The notes: generated by a model not told the origin, from the sequence alone. Numbered from the stretch's first letter, positions 38,567-46,056 are shown. The stretch is DNA of 64,000 nt from Turicibacter sp. TJ11 (GCF_021497505.1 NZ_CP069349.1:1703001-1767000), one strand, 5' to 3'. Numbers and translations: made by a program.

Positions 38567-38851
38567 TTATAAAGAACTAACAAGTGGGTTGATGAATAAT
38601 AAGATAATCGCTACTACGAATCCATAGATTGCTGATGTTTCGGCGATTGCTTGTCCTAAGATCATCATTTGCATTACGTCACCTTTTGCTTCTGGTTGAC
38701 GCCCTACTGCTGCTGCTGCTTGACCAGCTGCGTTACCTTGTCCGATTCCTGTACCGATCCCTGAACATACGGCTAATCCAGCACCAACTGCTGACATACC
38801 TAATACGAATGCTTCACTTGAAATTGAAGATGCAACTGTTTGTAAGAACAT
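38567..38851 (-). CDS. atpE: ATP synthase c subunit with sodium-binding signature
   Basis: Forms the membrane rotor ring. The 94 residues are two helices joined by the RQPEAKGD loop. Helix 1 has the Gly-rich GIGTGIGQGNAAGQ and helix 2 has LGQAIAETSAIYGF. Gln38, Glu71, Thr72, Ser73 and Tyr76 occupy the positions of Gln32, Glu65, Ser66, Thr67 and Tyr70 in the sodium-translocating Ilyobacter tartaricus ring, with the same Gln-to-Glu spacing of 33. Proton-type Bacillus c subunits lack these residues (EALPII instead). A sodium-driven synthase is therefore likely, by inference from known structures. Confidence 0.97.
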   Translation of the reverse strand: MFLQTVASSISSEAFVLGMSAVGAGLAVCSGIGTGIGQGNAAGQAAAAVGRQPEAKGDVMQMMILGQAIAETSAIYGFVVAIILLFINPLVSSL

Positions 38852-38908
38852 AATTTAATTCCTCCTAATTGAACGTTATTTTCTTGTTTTTTTGTTTATC
38901 AAGATTAA

Positions 38909-39592
38909 CTATTCCATTGCTCCTTGTGACCAAATCATAGTTAACATGATGAAGATTAATGTTTGAATAACACCAGAGAAGACATCGAAATATCCATGTA
39001 AAGCTGGTGCAATCAATGGTGAGAACCATCCAAGCGCTTGATAGATAAGCGACATAATGATACCACCACTTAAAATATTACCGAATAAACGGAAAGATAA
39101 CGAGATTGGTTTCGCAAGCTCCCCGGTAATATTTAAAGGTAATAAGAATGGAAAGTCTCCAAGGTACGTATCGTATAAGTACCCTCCGATTCCTTTTGCT
39201 TTAATCCCTGATCCAATCATGACAACAATCGTAATAACCGCTAAGGCTAATGTAACGTTGTAATCCGATGTTGGAGCACTTAATCCGAGTAACCCTAATA
39301 AGTTTGCACAGATTAAATACGCTGCTAATGTTCCAATGAATGGTGCAAATTTTAAGTGCTTAACACCCATTGTTTGCTCCACTAACCCTTCAATCGTTGT
39401 CACTAAAATCTCTAGGAACAACACAATACCTTTTGACGGCTTTGAAGGATCTGCCTTTTTAACTGCATTTCCACAAATAATAAAGAACACGCATAACACA
39501 AGAACTAAAACAACTGAGTTAAACACTGTTGGATTAACAATCATGTTTCCCTCTTTATCTCCTATGAAGATATTCATCAGTAGTGGACTCAT
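38909..39592 (-). CDS. atpB: ATP synthase a subunit
   Basis: Stator channel subunit that passes ions to the c ring. The 227-residue protein has about five membrane helices and the essential Arg in KPISLSFRLFGNILSGG, followed by the last conserved helix with FSGVIQTLIFIMLTMIW. AAAGGAGG precedes the ATG. The long gap to atpI (130 bases) contains small inverted repeats only. Confidence 0.96.
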   Translation of the reverse strand: MSPLLMNIFIGDKEGNMIVNPTVFNSVVLVLVLCVFFIICGNAVKKADPSKPSKGIVLFLEILVTTIEGLVEQTMGVKHLKFAPFIGTLAAYLICANLLGLLGLSAPTSDYNVTLALAVITIVVMIGSGIKAKGIGGYLYDTYLGDFPFLLPLNITGELAKPISLSFRLFGNILSGGIIMSLIYQALGWFSPLIAPALHGYFDVFSGVIQTLIFIMLTMIWSQGAME

Positions 39593-39722
39593 TCTTAACC
39601 TCCTTTCTTAGAGATTCCTTTGCTGAAGGTGACTCATATTTTCTTTTTTAATCCGATAACAACATCGGAGACTTGATTAGATTAATGATTAATTTTCTAA
39701 TCAGTTATATATTCAACGACGA

Positions 39723-40127
39723 TTACTTCTTGTTTTTTCCATAGCCAAACGTAAAGAAACCGTCAGTTTGAATCGCAAATCGTACCATCGAAATCCCGAT
39801 GAAAGCTGCAATGAATGCCTCTGTTCCAAGTAGTAAAACGACTCCAACAAGTGTACCAGCATAAATCACTAAACGAAGAAATAAGTTTGTCTTCATCATA
39901 GATTTAGCACCTTTTTCTTGCTGTTCAAGTGCATTCCTTGTTCCGATGACAATTAATCGGAAGTTAATTAAATTTACAATAACACCTAACCAATATCCAA
40001 TTAGAATATGAACCATAGGCAACTTAAATAACATCGTAATGACTGCTATTAAGAAAGTAAATACTAATGCTAATTGTATCACTCGCCTTGGAACGACTCG
40101 AATTGGATCATTTTGTAATTGACTCAA
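39723..40127 (-). CDS. atpI: ATP synthase I-like protein
   Basis: A 134-residue membrane protein with four hydrophobic segments (about 17-36, 38-55, 75-93, 98-117). Position between atpZ and atpB and the topology fit the AtpI/UncI family, which helps c-ring assembly in some bacteria. It overlaps the end of the upstream AtpZ-like gene by four bases (ATGA type). Confidence 0.82.
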   Translation of the reverse strand: MSQLQNDPIRVVPRRVIQLALVFTFLIAVITMLFKLPMVHILIGYWLGVIVNLINFRLIVIGTRNALEQQEKGAKSMMKTNLFLRLVIYAGTLVGVVLLLGTEAFIAAFIGISMVRFAIQTDGFFTFGYGKNKK

Positions 40128-40357
40128 GACTTATCCCTCTTATCTATTTTAATTATTAACAGATAGACACTTTTAATGCCACTAAAGACTCCGATAAATA
40201 TAAATAATAATAGAAATAACGGAGATGTATTTAACCATTGATCCAGATACTTCCCGATGAACAGTCCAACAAAAATATTAGCAATCATCGTAATACCTAC
40301 TTGTGAAAGAAGTGTCATCCACTTCATGGCTTTAACAACTTTTTGTGGCTGACTCAT
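40124..40357 (-). CDS. AtpZ/AtpI-family small membrane protein
   Basis: 77 residues with two membrane helices (about 17-36 and 43-64) joined by GKYLDQWLNTSP, typical of the AtpZ-like subunit (F0F1-ATPase subunit family). AtpZ has been linked to assembly and divalent cation supply in other Firmicutes. Start and upp stop overlap (TAATG), and the 3' end overlaps atpI, so upp-atpZ-atpI-atpB forms a tightly packed operon. Confidence 0.82.
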   Translation of the reverse strand: MSQPQKVVKAMKWMTLLSQVGITMIANIFVGLFIGKYLDQWLNTSPLFLLLFIFIGVFSGIKSVYLLIIKIDKRDKS

Positions 40358-40986
40358 TATTTTGTTCCAAAGATACGATCTCCAGCATCACCTAATCCTG
40401 GAACAATATATCCTTTTTCATTTAACTTTTCATCTAATGATGCTAAGTAAACAGTAACATCAGGGTGTGCGTCATTAATAGCTTTTACCCCTTCTGGTGC
40501 TCCTACTAAACAAACAAGTTTAATATTTTTAGCTCCACGTTCTTTGATTGAATTAATGGCTGCAATGGCAGATCCACCTGTTGCAAGCATTGGATCGACG
40601 ATGAAAATATCACGTTGATCTAATCCATCCGGAAATTTTGCGAAATATTCAACGGGTTGTAATGTTTCCTCATCACGGAAAATTCCAATATGTCCAATAC
40701 GCGCTGAAGGAATCATTTGTAAAATTCCATCAACCATTCCTAATCCCGCACGTAAGATTGGAACAACAACCATCTTCTTACCTGCAATGACATTTGCTTT
40801 TGTTTTGGCAACTGGTGTTTCAATTTCAATTTGTTCTAATGGTAAATCACGTGTAATCTCATATACCATTAATCCACCAATTTCATTAATGATTTGACGA
40901 AATTGCGTCGTTGATGTGTCTTTTTGACGAATTTGTGTCAACTTATGTTGAATTAATGGATGATCTAAAATATTAACTTTGATCAC
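40357..40986 (-). CDS. upp: Uracil phosphoribosyltransferase
   Basis: Makes UMP from uracil and PRPP in pyrimidine salvage. About 209 residues, starting [16 protein letters not shown], with the PRPP-binding motif [16 protein letters not shown] and the uracil-binding [13 protein letters not shown]. The GTG at 40986 is preferred: GAGGTGA is five bases away and the start then matches Bacillus Upp. upp directly before the atp genes is the Bacillus order. Confidence 0.96.
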   Translation of the reverse strand: MIKVNILDHPLIQHKLTQIRQKDTSTTQFRQIINEIGGLMVYEITRDLPLEQIEIETPVAKTKANVIAGKKMVVVPILRAGLGMVDGILQMIPSARIGHIGIFRDEETLQPVEYFAKFPDGLDQRDIFIVDPMLATGGSAIAAINSIKERGAKNIKLVCLVGAPEGVKAINDAHPDVTVYLASLDEKLNEKGYIVPGLGDAGDRIFGTK

Positions 40987-41190
40987 GTCGCTCACCTCAT
41001 ACTTGATATAATTCTTTTAGTAATTCTACAACTTTTTTAATCGCATTTCAATGTATAATTACCACAAAAAGCAATCAACACCTGATTATTCTACATATTA
41101 AAAAATATATCTTTAAAAACGCTTTATGAAATAGACCTCTTCTTTTATCTCTTTCATTATTAACGACTTTGAGATTTTCTATTTAATGAA

Positions 41191-41221
41191 AAAAGAAATC
41201 CTTAAAAGAGGATTTCTTAAG
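41191..41221 (-). terminator. rpiB terminator
   Basis: AAGAAATCCT/AGGATTTCTT hairpin followed by an A/T-rich stretch on the minus strand; it overlaps the rpiB stop codon. Confidence 0.75.
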
Positions 41222-41657
41222 CGTTTTCATATTTGGATATTTTTTCAATACGTGCAGTATGATGTGCTCCCATAAAGTCAGTTGTTAACCATACTGATAC
41301 GATTTCTCGTGCTAATCCTGGACCAATTACACGCCCACCCATTGCTAAAACATTTGAATCATTATGTTCGCGTGTTGCTTTTGCTGAGAATAAGTCATGA
41401 ACTAAGGCACAACGAATTCCTTTAACTTTATTAGCTGCGATACTGATTCCAATTCCAGTTCCACAGATTAAAATTCCACGATCGAATTGTCCCGCTGCTA
41501 CAGCCTCTGATACTTTAAAAGCATAATCAGGATAATCAACTGCACAACTTTCGTAGCTTCCAAAATCTTCGTGCTCTATATTCATCTCTTTAAGAAGATT
41601 TAAGATTTCTTGTTTTAATTCAAAACCACCATGGTCACATGCAACAGCTACCTTCAT
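41217..41657 (-). CDS. rpiB: Ribose-5-phosphate isomerase B
   Basis: Interconverts ribose 5-phosphate and ribulose 5-phosphate in the pentose phosphate pathway. The 146 residues show the RpiB/LacAB motifs: ACDHGGFELKQ, the catalytic Cys in LICGTGIGISIAANK and the His/Arg region HNDSNVLAMGGRVIG. The family also includes galactose 6-phosphate isomerase and allose enzymes, but position next to upp as in Bacillus (ywlF) favours RpiB. An extended -10 element is 43 bases upstream. Confidence 0.93.
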   Translation of the reverse strand: MKVAVACDHGGFELKQEILNLLKEMNIEHEDFGSYESCAVDYPDYAFKVSEAVAAGQFDRGILICGTGIGISIAANKVKGIRCALVHDLFSAKATREHNDSNVLAMGGRVIGPGLAREIVSVWLTTDFMGAHHTARIEKISKYENA

Positions 41658-41699
41658 GAAAAACGCTCCTTTATCTTGTAAAATTATTCTAACTTAATT

Positions 41700-41708
41700 A
41701 TTATAACA
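41700..41708 (-). promoter_or_regulatory. Extended -10 promoter of rpiB
   Basis: TGTTATAAT on the minus strand (TGnTATAAT). Confidence 0.55.
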
Positions 41709-41785
41709 TATTTTTTTCTAAACAACTGTATTAATGGTATGAAAAGATACGACTTCATCTACCACCATTTAATCTTAATCAAATA

Positions 41786-41832
41786 AAAAAGAACTAAGAT
41801 TAAAGTATTTCCTCAATTTTAGTTCTTTTTAT
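41786..41832 (-). terminator. Terminator after the GNAT gene
   Basis: AAAAAGAACTAA/TTAGTTCTTTTT stem with a loop of about 20 bases. Confidence 0.65.
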
Positions 41833-41913
41833 AACATATAATATTTATTTTATATCATTCACTCATTTATTGACTCAATCTAATTTTTAATTCATATGAC
41901 ATACACTCGTTAA

Positions 41914-42339
41914 TTAAAATTTAATGCTCATCAACTGAACCTCTTCATCTTTTAATAAGTCGGGAACGTTAATATCCGTTGTTTTTTTGATCTCTACAAA
42001 TCCTAACACTTCAAAGAGTTGGCGTGCATACGGATGTGAAGCAATAGCAACGAGTTGATTAATTTCTTTTTCTTTAGCACATCGATACAATTCAAAAAAC
42101 ATATTCACTAATAGATCAGGCACAATATGTTGGTCATAAATAAAATATCGAATCATTCCAATTTGATCAAATGATTCAAAAGAAACCATTCCAGTGACCT
42201 TATCAGATTCTTTAATGAGGATTGATTGTTCAATAATTCCATCGTTGACTGTTTCAAGTGTTGTTACTCTTTTCATAAAATCTAAAACATGATCATAGTC
42301 TGCTGCTTCATAACGTTTTACTTCTTTTCCTGTTATCAT
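41914..42339 (-). CDS. GNAT-like acetyltransferase (YwlB position)
   Basis: About 141 residues from MITGKEVKRYEAADYDHVL. The pattern of strands with VTGMVSFESFDQIGMIRYF and the C-terminal ASHPYARQLFEVLGFVEIKK fits the GNAT fold, but the acetyl-CoA loop is not a classic match, so activity is uncertain. Position between spoIIR and rpiB matches the putative acetyltransferase YwlB of Bacillus. The ATG at 42339 is chosen because AAGGGGGA lies seven bases upstream; that site is in the 3' arm of a terminator hairpin, as for comFA. Longer in-frame starts would begin inside the hairpin loop. Confidence 0.72.
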   Translation of the reverse strand: MITGKEVKRYEAADYDHVLDFMKRVTTLETVNDGIIEQSILIKESDKVTGMVSFESFDQIGMIRYFIYDQHIVPDLLVNMFFELYRCAKEKEINQLVAIASHPYARQLFEVLGFVEIKKTTDINVPDLLKDEEVQLMSIKF

Positions 42340-42381
42340 AAAAAAATCCCCCTTCAACGCCATCATATGTTGAAGAGGGAT
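42340..42381 (-). terminator. Terminator of spoIIR that sequesters the GNAT ribosome binding site
   Basis: On the minus strand ATCCCTCTTCAAC, a ten-base loop and GTTGAAGGGGGAT form a 13-bp stem (one G-U), followed by TTTTTTT and the ATG of the GNAT gene. The AAGGGGGA site lies wholly in the 3' arm and the T run is the spacer, the same design as at 14117-14156. Confidence 0.75.
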
Positions 42382-42442
42382 AAAATATTATCTTTTTTTA
42401 AAAGAAAGTGAGAAAGGGAGGATGATTTATATATATTAACGA

Positions 42443-43153
42443 TTAGTATTCATCCTCATATAAATACCAATTTGCTTTTGCACTTGTATCAGCTGAAACA
42501 TAACTTTCAGCTTCATTTTCTCTACTTCCAAATAACGTGTCAACGACTTCACCAATATAAGATTTGAAATTTTGTGTTTGGAATGCTTCTTGAGTATTTT
42601 CCATCGCCTCATATTGAACATTCCAGTTACTTTCATCTTCTTGATTAGAAGTCGCACTTGGTCCTAAGCAAAGATCTGGATTCATGAAGCACCACCAGTT
42701 ATTTCCCATTCCTTCACCAATCGTAATCACTAAGCTTTCATAATATCCTTCTTCATATGTTTCACCATTATATTGTTTTTCTGGGAATAAATGCGCCCCG
42801 TAACTAACTTCGAAGTCTAAGTCGTAATTAATAGCATCTAGTACGTGACCTACTTTTGATTCAATTTCACCGATATTTTTCATGATAAATTCACGTGTTG
42901 AACTAATGCTTTCAAATGATGATTTATTCGCTGCTAAATACTCATCAATCGCATAACGAACCATTTTTTTAGCTTGTTGATCTTCATATTTATTTGAATT
43001 GGGAATAATACGAATTCGAATAGCTGTATCATTCACAACAACTTGTGCACTATCTGATTGTGGCTCTGCTTTTCCAATTTGGTAAACAGTTACCATCATA
43101 ATTAATGTTAATACTACGATAATCATTGTTTTTTTATTCATTTTAAACACCAT
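42443..43153 (-). CDS. spoIIR: Stage II sporulation protein R
   Basis: SpoIIR is made in the forespore and secreted to trigger SpoIIGA cleavage of pro-sigma-E. The product (about 236 residues) has a signal/membrane segment (about 9-30), the conserved core IRIRIIPNSNKYEDQQAKKM and the WWCFMNPDLCLG motif with its two Cys. The start is uncertain: an ATG at 43153 is six bases from an AGGTGAAAGGG site, and another at 43141 gives MNKKTM. Order tsaC-spoIIR-GNAT-rpiB follows Bacillus. Confidence 0.92.
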   Translation of the reverse strand: MVFKMNKKTMIIVVLTLIMMVTVYQIGKAEPQSDSAQVVVNDTAIRIRIIPNSNKYEDQQAKKMVRYAIDEYLAANKSSFESISSTREFIMKNIGEIESKVGHVLDAINYDLDFEVSYGAHLFPEKQYNGETYEEGYYESLVITIGEGMGNNWWCFMNPDLCLGPSATSNQEDESNWNVQYEAMENTQEAFQTQNFKSYIGEVVDTLFGSRENEAESYVSADTSAKANWYLYEDEY

Positions 43154-43217
43154 CCCTTTCACCTGATAACTCATTATGGATAGTTTTTTAAAAAATATTC
43201 ATAGTATTCTACAAAAA

Positions 43218-43823
43218 TTATTTTTTATTCAAAACTTTTTGAATCTCTTCGAATGTAATCGCTCCTTCGCGTAAAATGACAAATTCCTCACTTGTACAAT
43301 CTAAAATAGTCGACGGGACTTGTCCTTTTGTTGGACCATCATCAAACACGTAATCAACACGATGAATAACAGGATTATCATCCTCTACTTCTGTTGGACT
43401 AGGCTCTCCTGAAAGATTTGCACTTGTTGTCGCTAGGGGTCCTAATGCTCTTAATAATTTCAAAGCTACTTCATGATTTGGAATTCGAACACCAATGGTT
43501 TTCTTTCCACGTGTAATTTCATTTGGAAGTGATTGATAACAATTTAAAATGAGTGTCAATCCTCCAGGTAAAAAGGCATCAATTATCTTTCTAACCTCCA
43601 ACGATAAAGAACCAACGATTTCTTCTAATTGCTTTTCATCAGCACATAAAATAATTAAAGATTTTTCTGTTGGACGATTTTTAATTTCAAAAATTCGATC
43701 TAATGCTTTAGGAGAATGAATACTTGCCCCAATTCCATACACTGTATCGGTTGGAAAAACAAGAACATCGTCTTGATCAATTTTTGCTAATACTTCACTA
43801 ACTTCACAGCCCTTATAAATCAT
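43218..43823 (-). CDS. tsaC: Threonylcarbamoyl-AMP synthase (TsaC/Sua5 family)
   Basis: Forms threonylcarbamoyl-AMP for the t6A37 modification of tRNAs that read ANN codons. The 201 residues have the YrdC fold with FPTDTVYGIGASI, the GVRIPNHEVA segment and TTSANLSGEPSP. It lacks the extra C-terminal domain of full Sua5 proteins. It matches ywlC of Bacillus in context, between prmC and spoIIR. Confidence 0.93.
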   Translation of the reverse strand: MIYKGCEVSEVLAKIDQDDVLVFPTDTVYGIGASIHSPKALDRIFEIKNRPTEKSLIILCADEKQLEEIVGSLSLEVRKIIDAFLPGGLTLILNCYQSLPNEITRGKKTIGVRIPNHEVALKLLRALGPLATTSANLSGEPSPTEVEDDNPVIHRVDYVFDDGPTKGQVPSTILDCTSEEFVILREGAITFEEIQKVLNKK

Positions 43824-43918
43824 AACTTTACAAATCCTTTCTAATCATAAATAAACCAGTATTAAAGGGTTTTAAACTAAATGTAAATCTTATCCACTAT
43901 AATAGGTGATATGAAAAG

Positions 43919-43941
43919 GAGGATGTCACTGGACATCCCCA
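43919..43941 (-). terminator. Possible weak terminator after prmC
   Basis: GGATGTC/GACATCC hairpin with a T/C-rich tail (TCCTTTTC) on the minus strand, 40 bases after the prmC stop. Confidence 0.4.
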
Positions 43942-43979
43942 CTTCAATTCTATATTAAAAAGACTGATGCTTTTTATAA

Positions 43980-44831
43980 TTAGTTATTAATAATAATCGT
44001 CATACGATCTTTCCCATTTAAATCCTTTAACGTCTCAAACTTAGCGTTAGGGAAATGTTGCATCACTAACTCTGCCATCGCTTCTTTATGATTATACGCA
44101 TGTTCAAAGGCAATAATATTTTTTTCATTAACAACTTTATGAGCATCCTTTAAAATTTGACGATAAAATTTTAATCCATCTTCTCCACCGAATAAAGCTA
44201 AATGTGGTTCATTATCTTTAACTAATGGATCCACATCTTCTGTTAGCGGAATATATGGAGGATTTGATACTAAAATATCAAATTTTAATCCACGCTCGAT
44301 TAAAGGTTGTAACATATCTCCTTGATAAAAAGTCACATTTGCTCCTAAATTTTTAGCATTTTGTTTCGCAACTTCAAGGGCAGCTTCTGATAACTCAGTG
44401 ACTGTTACTTCCATGTTTGGTTCTTCAACAGCTAACGTCACGCCAATAGCTCCACTACCTGTTCCAACATCAACAACTTTTACAGCTGCTCCTTCAAATA
44501 CATCGTCATATGTTGATAACACGTTGGCTACTAATTCTTCTGTTTCAAAACGAGGAATTAAAACATCGTCATTCACGACAAATTTATGACCAAAGAATGT
44601 TTCATATCCCATAATATGTTGAACTGGAATGTTTTCTTTTACATAAGTTTCAACACAACGTTCAAATTCTTCAACTTGTTCTGTTGGAACTACCATATTC
44701 ATATCGGCTAAAATTTCATAACTCTCTTTTTGAGTGACATGCATTAATAATAATTTAACAGCCGAATCTTCTTTACCATTTTCAAGGGCATAATCCTCAG
44801 CCCACTTTAACAATTCACGCATTGTTTTCAT
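43980..44831 (-). CDS. prmC: Release factor glutamine methyltransferase PrmC
   Basis: Methylates the Gln of the GGQ motif of release factors RF1 and RF2 using S-adenosylmethionine. About 283 residues from MKTMRELLKWAEDY, with a helical N-terminal domain, the SAM-binding VVDVGTGSGAIGVTLA (about 115-130) and the catalytic SNPPYIPL motif. The ATG at 44831 follows GGTGATAAA; a GTG three codons upstream is possible. In most Firmicutes prmC follows prfA directly; here about 1.27 kb of gene-free, structured DNA separates them. Confidence 0.95.
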   Translation of the reverse strand: MKTMRELLKWAEDYALENGKEDSAVKLLLMHVTQKESYEILADMNMVVPTEQVEEFERCVETYVKENIPVQHIMGYETFFGHKFVVNDDVLIPRFETEELVANVLSTYDDVFEGAAVKVVDVGTGSGAIGVTLAVEEPNMEVTVTELSEAALEVAKQNAKNLGANVTFYQGDMLQPLIERGLKFDILVSNPPYIPLTEDVDPLVKDNEPHLALFGGEDGLKFYRQILKDAHKVVNEKNIIAFEHAYNHKEAMAELVMQHFPNAKFETLKDLNGKDRMTIIINN

Positions 44832-44951
44832 TTTTATCACCGTCTTCTTAAAATCAACATCATTTTACTCTAAAATCATAAAAGTTGCAAATAAAATTTT
44901 TACGATTTATTTTGGATGATTACCTCACGAAACATTCAATTCTTTATTTAT

Positions 44952-44977
44952 TTATATAGAAACAGAAATGTATTTCA
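44952..44977. repeat. Dispersed 26-bp motif, copy 1
   Basis: TTATATAGAAACAGAAATGT followed by ATTTCA. Related copies are at 45210-45235 and 54304-54328. Confidence 0.6.
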
Positions 44978-45038
44978 TCATTGTATGTCAGTCTTAGTTG
45001 AACAATTACTTTAATAATGAGGCAGACTATCGTCCAGG

Positions 45039-45173
45039 GGTCACCTACCATGCGCAGCATGTCTCCTCCTTTGGTAGGGCACGGGTCACCTACCATGCGC
45101 AGCATGTCTCCTCCTTTAGTAGGGCACAGGTCACCTACCATTTTCTAAGAAAATGTATCTACCGTTAGTAGGG
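45039..45173. repeat. Three tandem 45-bp hairpin repeats
   Basis: Units start at 45039, 45084 and 45129. Each has an outer stem CCTAC/GTAGG enclosing a hairpin. In units 1 and 2 the inner hairpin is CATGC-GCA-GCATG and the remainder reads, on the minus strand, AAAGGAGGAGACATG, a Shine-Dalgarno site followed by ATG. In unit 3 the inner hairpin is CATTTTC-TAA-GAAAATG: the sequence has changed on both sides so that pairing is kept, and the Shine-Dalgarno site is lost. This points to a selected RNA or DNA structure rather than a coding repeat. Confidence 0.85.
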
Positions 45174-45209
45174 CTTAAAAGTTTTCCGATATGAAAAACT
45201 TATCTGGAC

Positions 45210-45235
45210 TTATATATAAACAGAAATATCTTTCA
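45210..45235. repeat. Dispersed 26-bp motif, copy 2
   Basis: TTATATATAAACAGAAATAT followed by CTTTCA. Confidence 0.55.
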
Positions 45236-45270
45236 CGCTTTTTAACTTATCACTAAACTAAGGAGCTGCA

Positions 45271-45320
45271 GGATACCTATCCTTTTCATAGAAAATATAT
45301 CTACTACTCCTAAGACTTAG
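45271..45320. repeat. Decayed relative of the 45-bp hairpin repeat
   Basis: CCTATCCTTTTCATAGAAAA with ATATATCTACTACTCC aligns to repeat unit 3 and again keeps a TTTTC/GAAAA hairpin. Confidence 0.5.
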
Positions 45321-45612
45321 AGTTCTATATACTTAATATAAACGTTAGTCGATTCATTAATTTAATACTAAAACTTTCACAATACAGGAAGCTGATCCAC
45401 ACTTATATCATTCTTTCTCTTTACAATTTAAATCTTCTCGCCCTTTACTGTCACCCTATGATTAAATAGTCATATACTACATTAGATGCAGCAAGGAAAT
45501 TAGTACTTAAGCGTAAAAGTCAGTTAATATTTCAGGTCATACAACTTTTTCAATAAATAATATTAACTTTTTTACATAAATTACGTTTAAAATTCATAGT
45601 ACTGGTTCATAA

Positions 45613-45618
45613 TATAAT
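45613..45618 (+). promoter_or_regulatory. Possible -10 box of the C-rich hairpin RNA
   Basis: A perfect TATAAT on the plus strand, four bases before the first hairpin. No clear -35 box is seen, so this is tentative. Confidence 0.3.
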
Positions 45619-45621
45619 TGT

Positions 45622-45943
45622 CCGTAAGACGAGAACTTACGGGCATACTCTTCCCCCCCATATAAAACTTTATTTCATTACTCATTTCTCTCCCCAATTT
45701 TTTAAAGTTTTATTTTTCATACTCTCTCCTTATAATTCTCTCCCAAAGTATTTAATACTTTAATCCCTCGATTATGGTGAAGACTTTTTCTGATCCTAAC
45801 TCTCTTCCCCCCAAGAGAGACTCGAGGGAAAGATAATCATTCACTCCCCCCATTGAATGATTATCGAAATGATAACTGTGAAGATCCCCCCCTTTACAGT
45901 TATCCCCAATTAAAAAAGCGCCTTCCCCCGGGCGCTTTTTTTC
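45622..45943 (+). ncRNA. Candidate small RNA: serial hairpins with C-rich loops and a terminator
   Basis: On the plus strand the segment folds as follows. CCGTAAG/CTTACGG (45622-45642) is followed by a run of seven C (45653-45659). An 11-bp stem (45662-45672 with 45703-45713) has TCTCCCC in its loop. AAAGTAT/ATACTTT follows (45745-45761). CCCTCGA/TCGAGGG (45765-45828) encloses CTCTCTT-CCCCCC-AAGAGAG. A 12-bp stem (45832-45865) has loop CTCCCCCCAT. A 9-bp stem (45871-45904) has seven C in its loop. A terminator hairpin (45913-45942) has loop TTCCCCCG and a T7 tail. C-rich unpaired loops are the Shine-Dalgarno-pairing element of known Gram-positive regulatory RNAs (UCCC motif). I do not recognise this RNA. 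On the minus strand the same loops are G-rich and followed in four places by ATG. Confidence 0.55.
45913..45942. terminator. Strong terminator closing the C-rich hairpin segment
   Basis: AAAAAGCGCC/GGCGCTTTTT stem with a C-rich loop. T7 follows on the plus strand and T6 on the minus strand. Confidence 0.85.
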
Positions 45944-46056
45944 TGTTTTCAAAAAATTAAATCTTATTTATAAAAATCTTTAAACTTCTAAGATTAATGT
46001 GTAAAAGATTTCTAAATAAGTTTGTTAACCTTATCAAAAAGTAATAGTCTCATCAT

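Larger units (their letters stand above)
44832..46056. other. Gene-free structured region between prmC and prfA
   Basis: About 1.2 kb with no credible protein gene. It holds two copies of a dispersed 26-bp motif (44952, 45210), 45-bp hairpin repeats (45039-45173) with a decayed relative at 45271-45320, AT-rich sequence at 45320-45600, and a multi-hairpin segment closed by a terminator (45622-45943). It breaks the usual prfA-prmC adjacency. Confidence 0.8.

Noticed and set aside
44944-45141. Minus-strand 65-codon frame with 15-residue repeats (PTKGGDMLRMVGD)
   Set aside because: It is produced by the 45-bp hairpin repeats; the paired changes in unit 3 keep the stem and not the peptide, and the product has no sensible fold.
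45039-45173. CRISPR-like array
   Set aside because: Repeats are contiguous without unique spacers and no cas gene is present. The same holds for the 18-bp and 168-bp repeats.
45752-45952. Minus-strand 66-codon frame through the C-rich hairpins
   Set aside because: It begins with TTG without a ribosome site and is best explained by the hairpin sequence.
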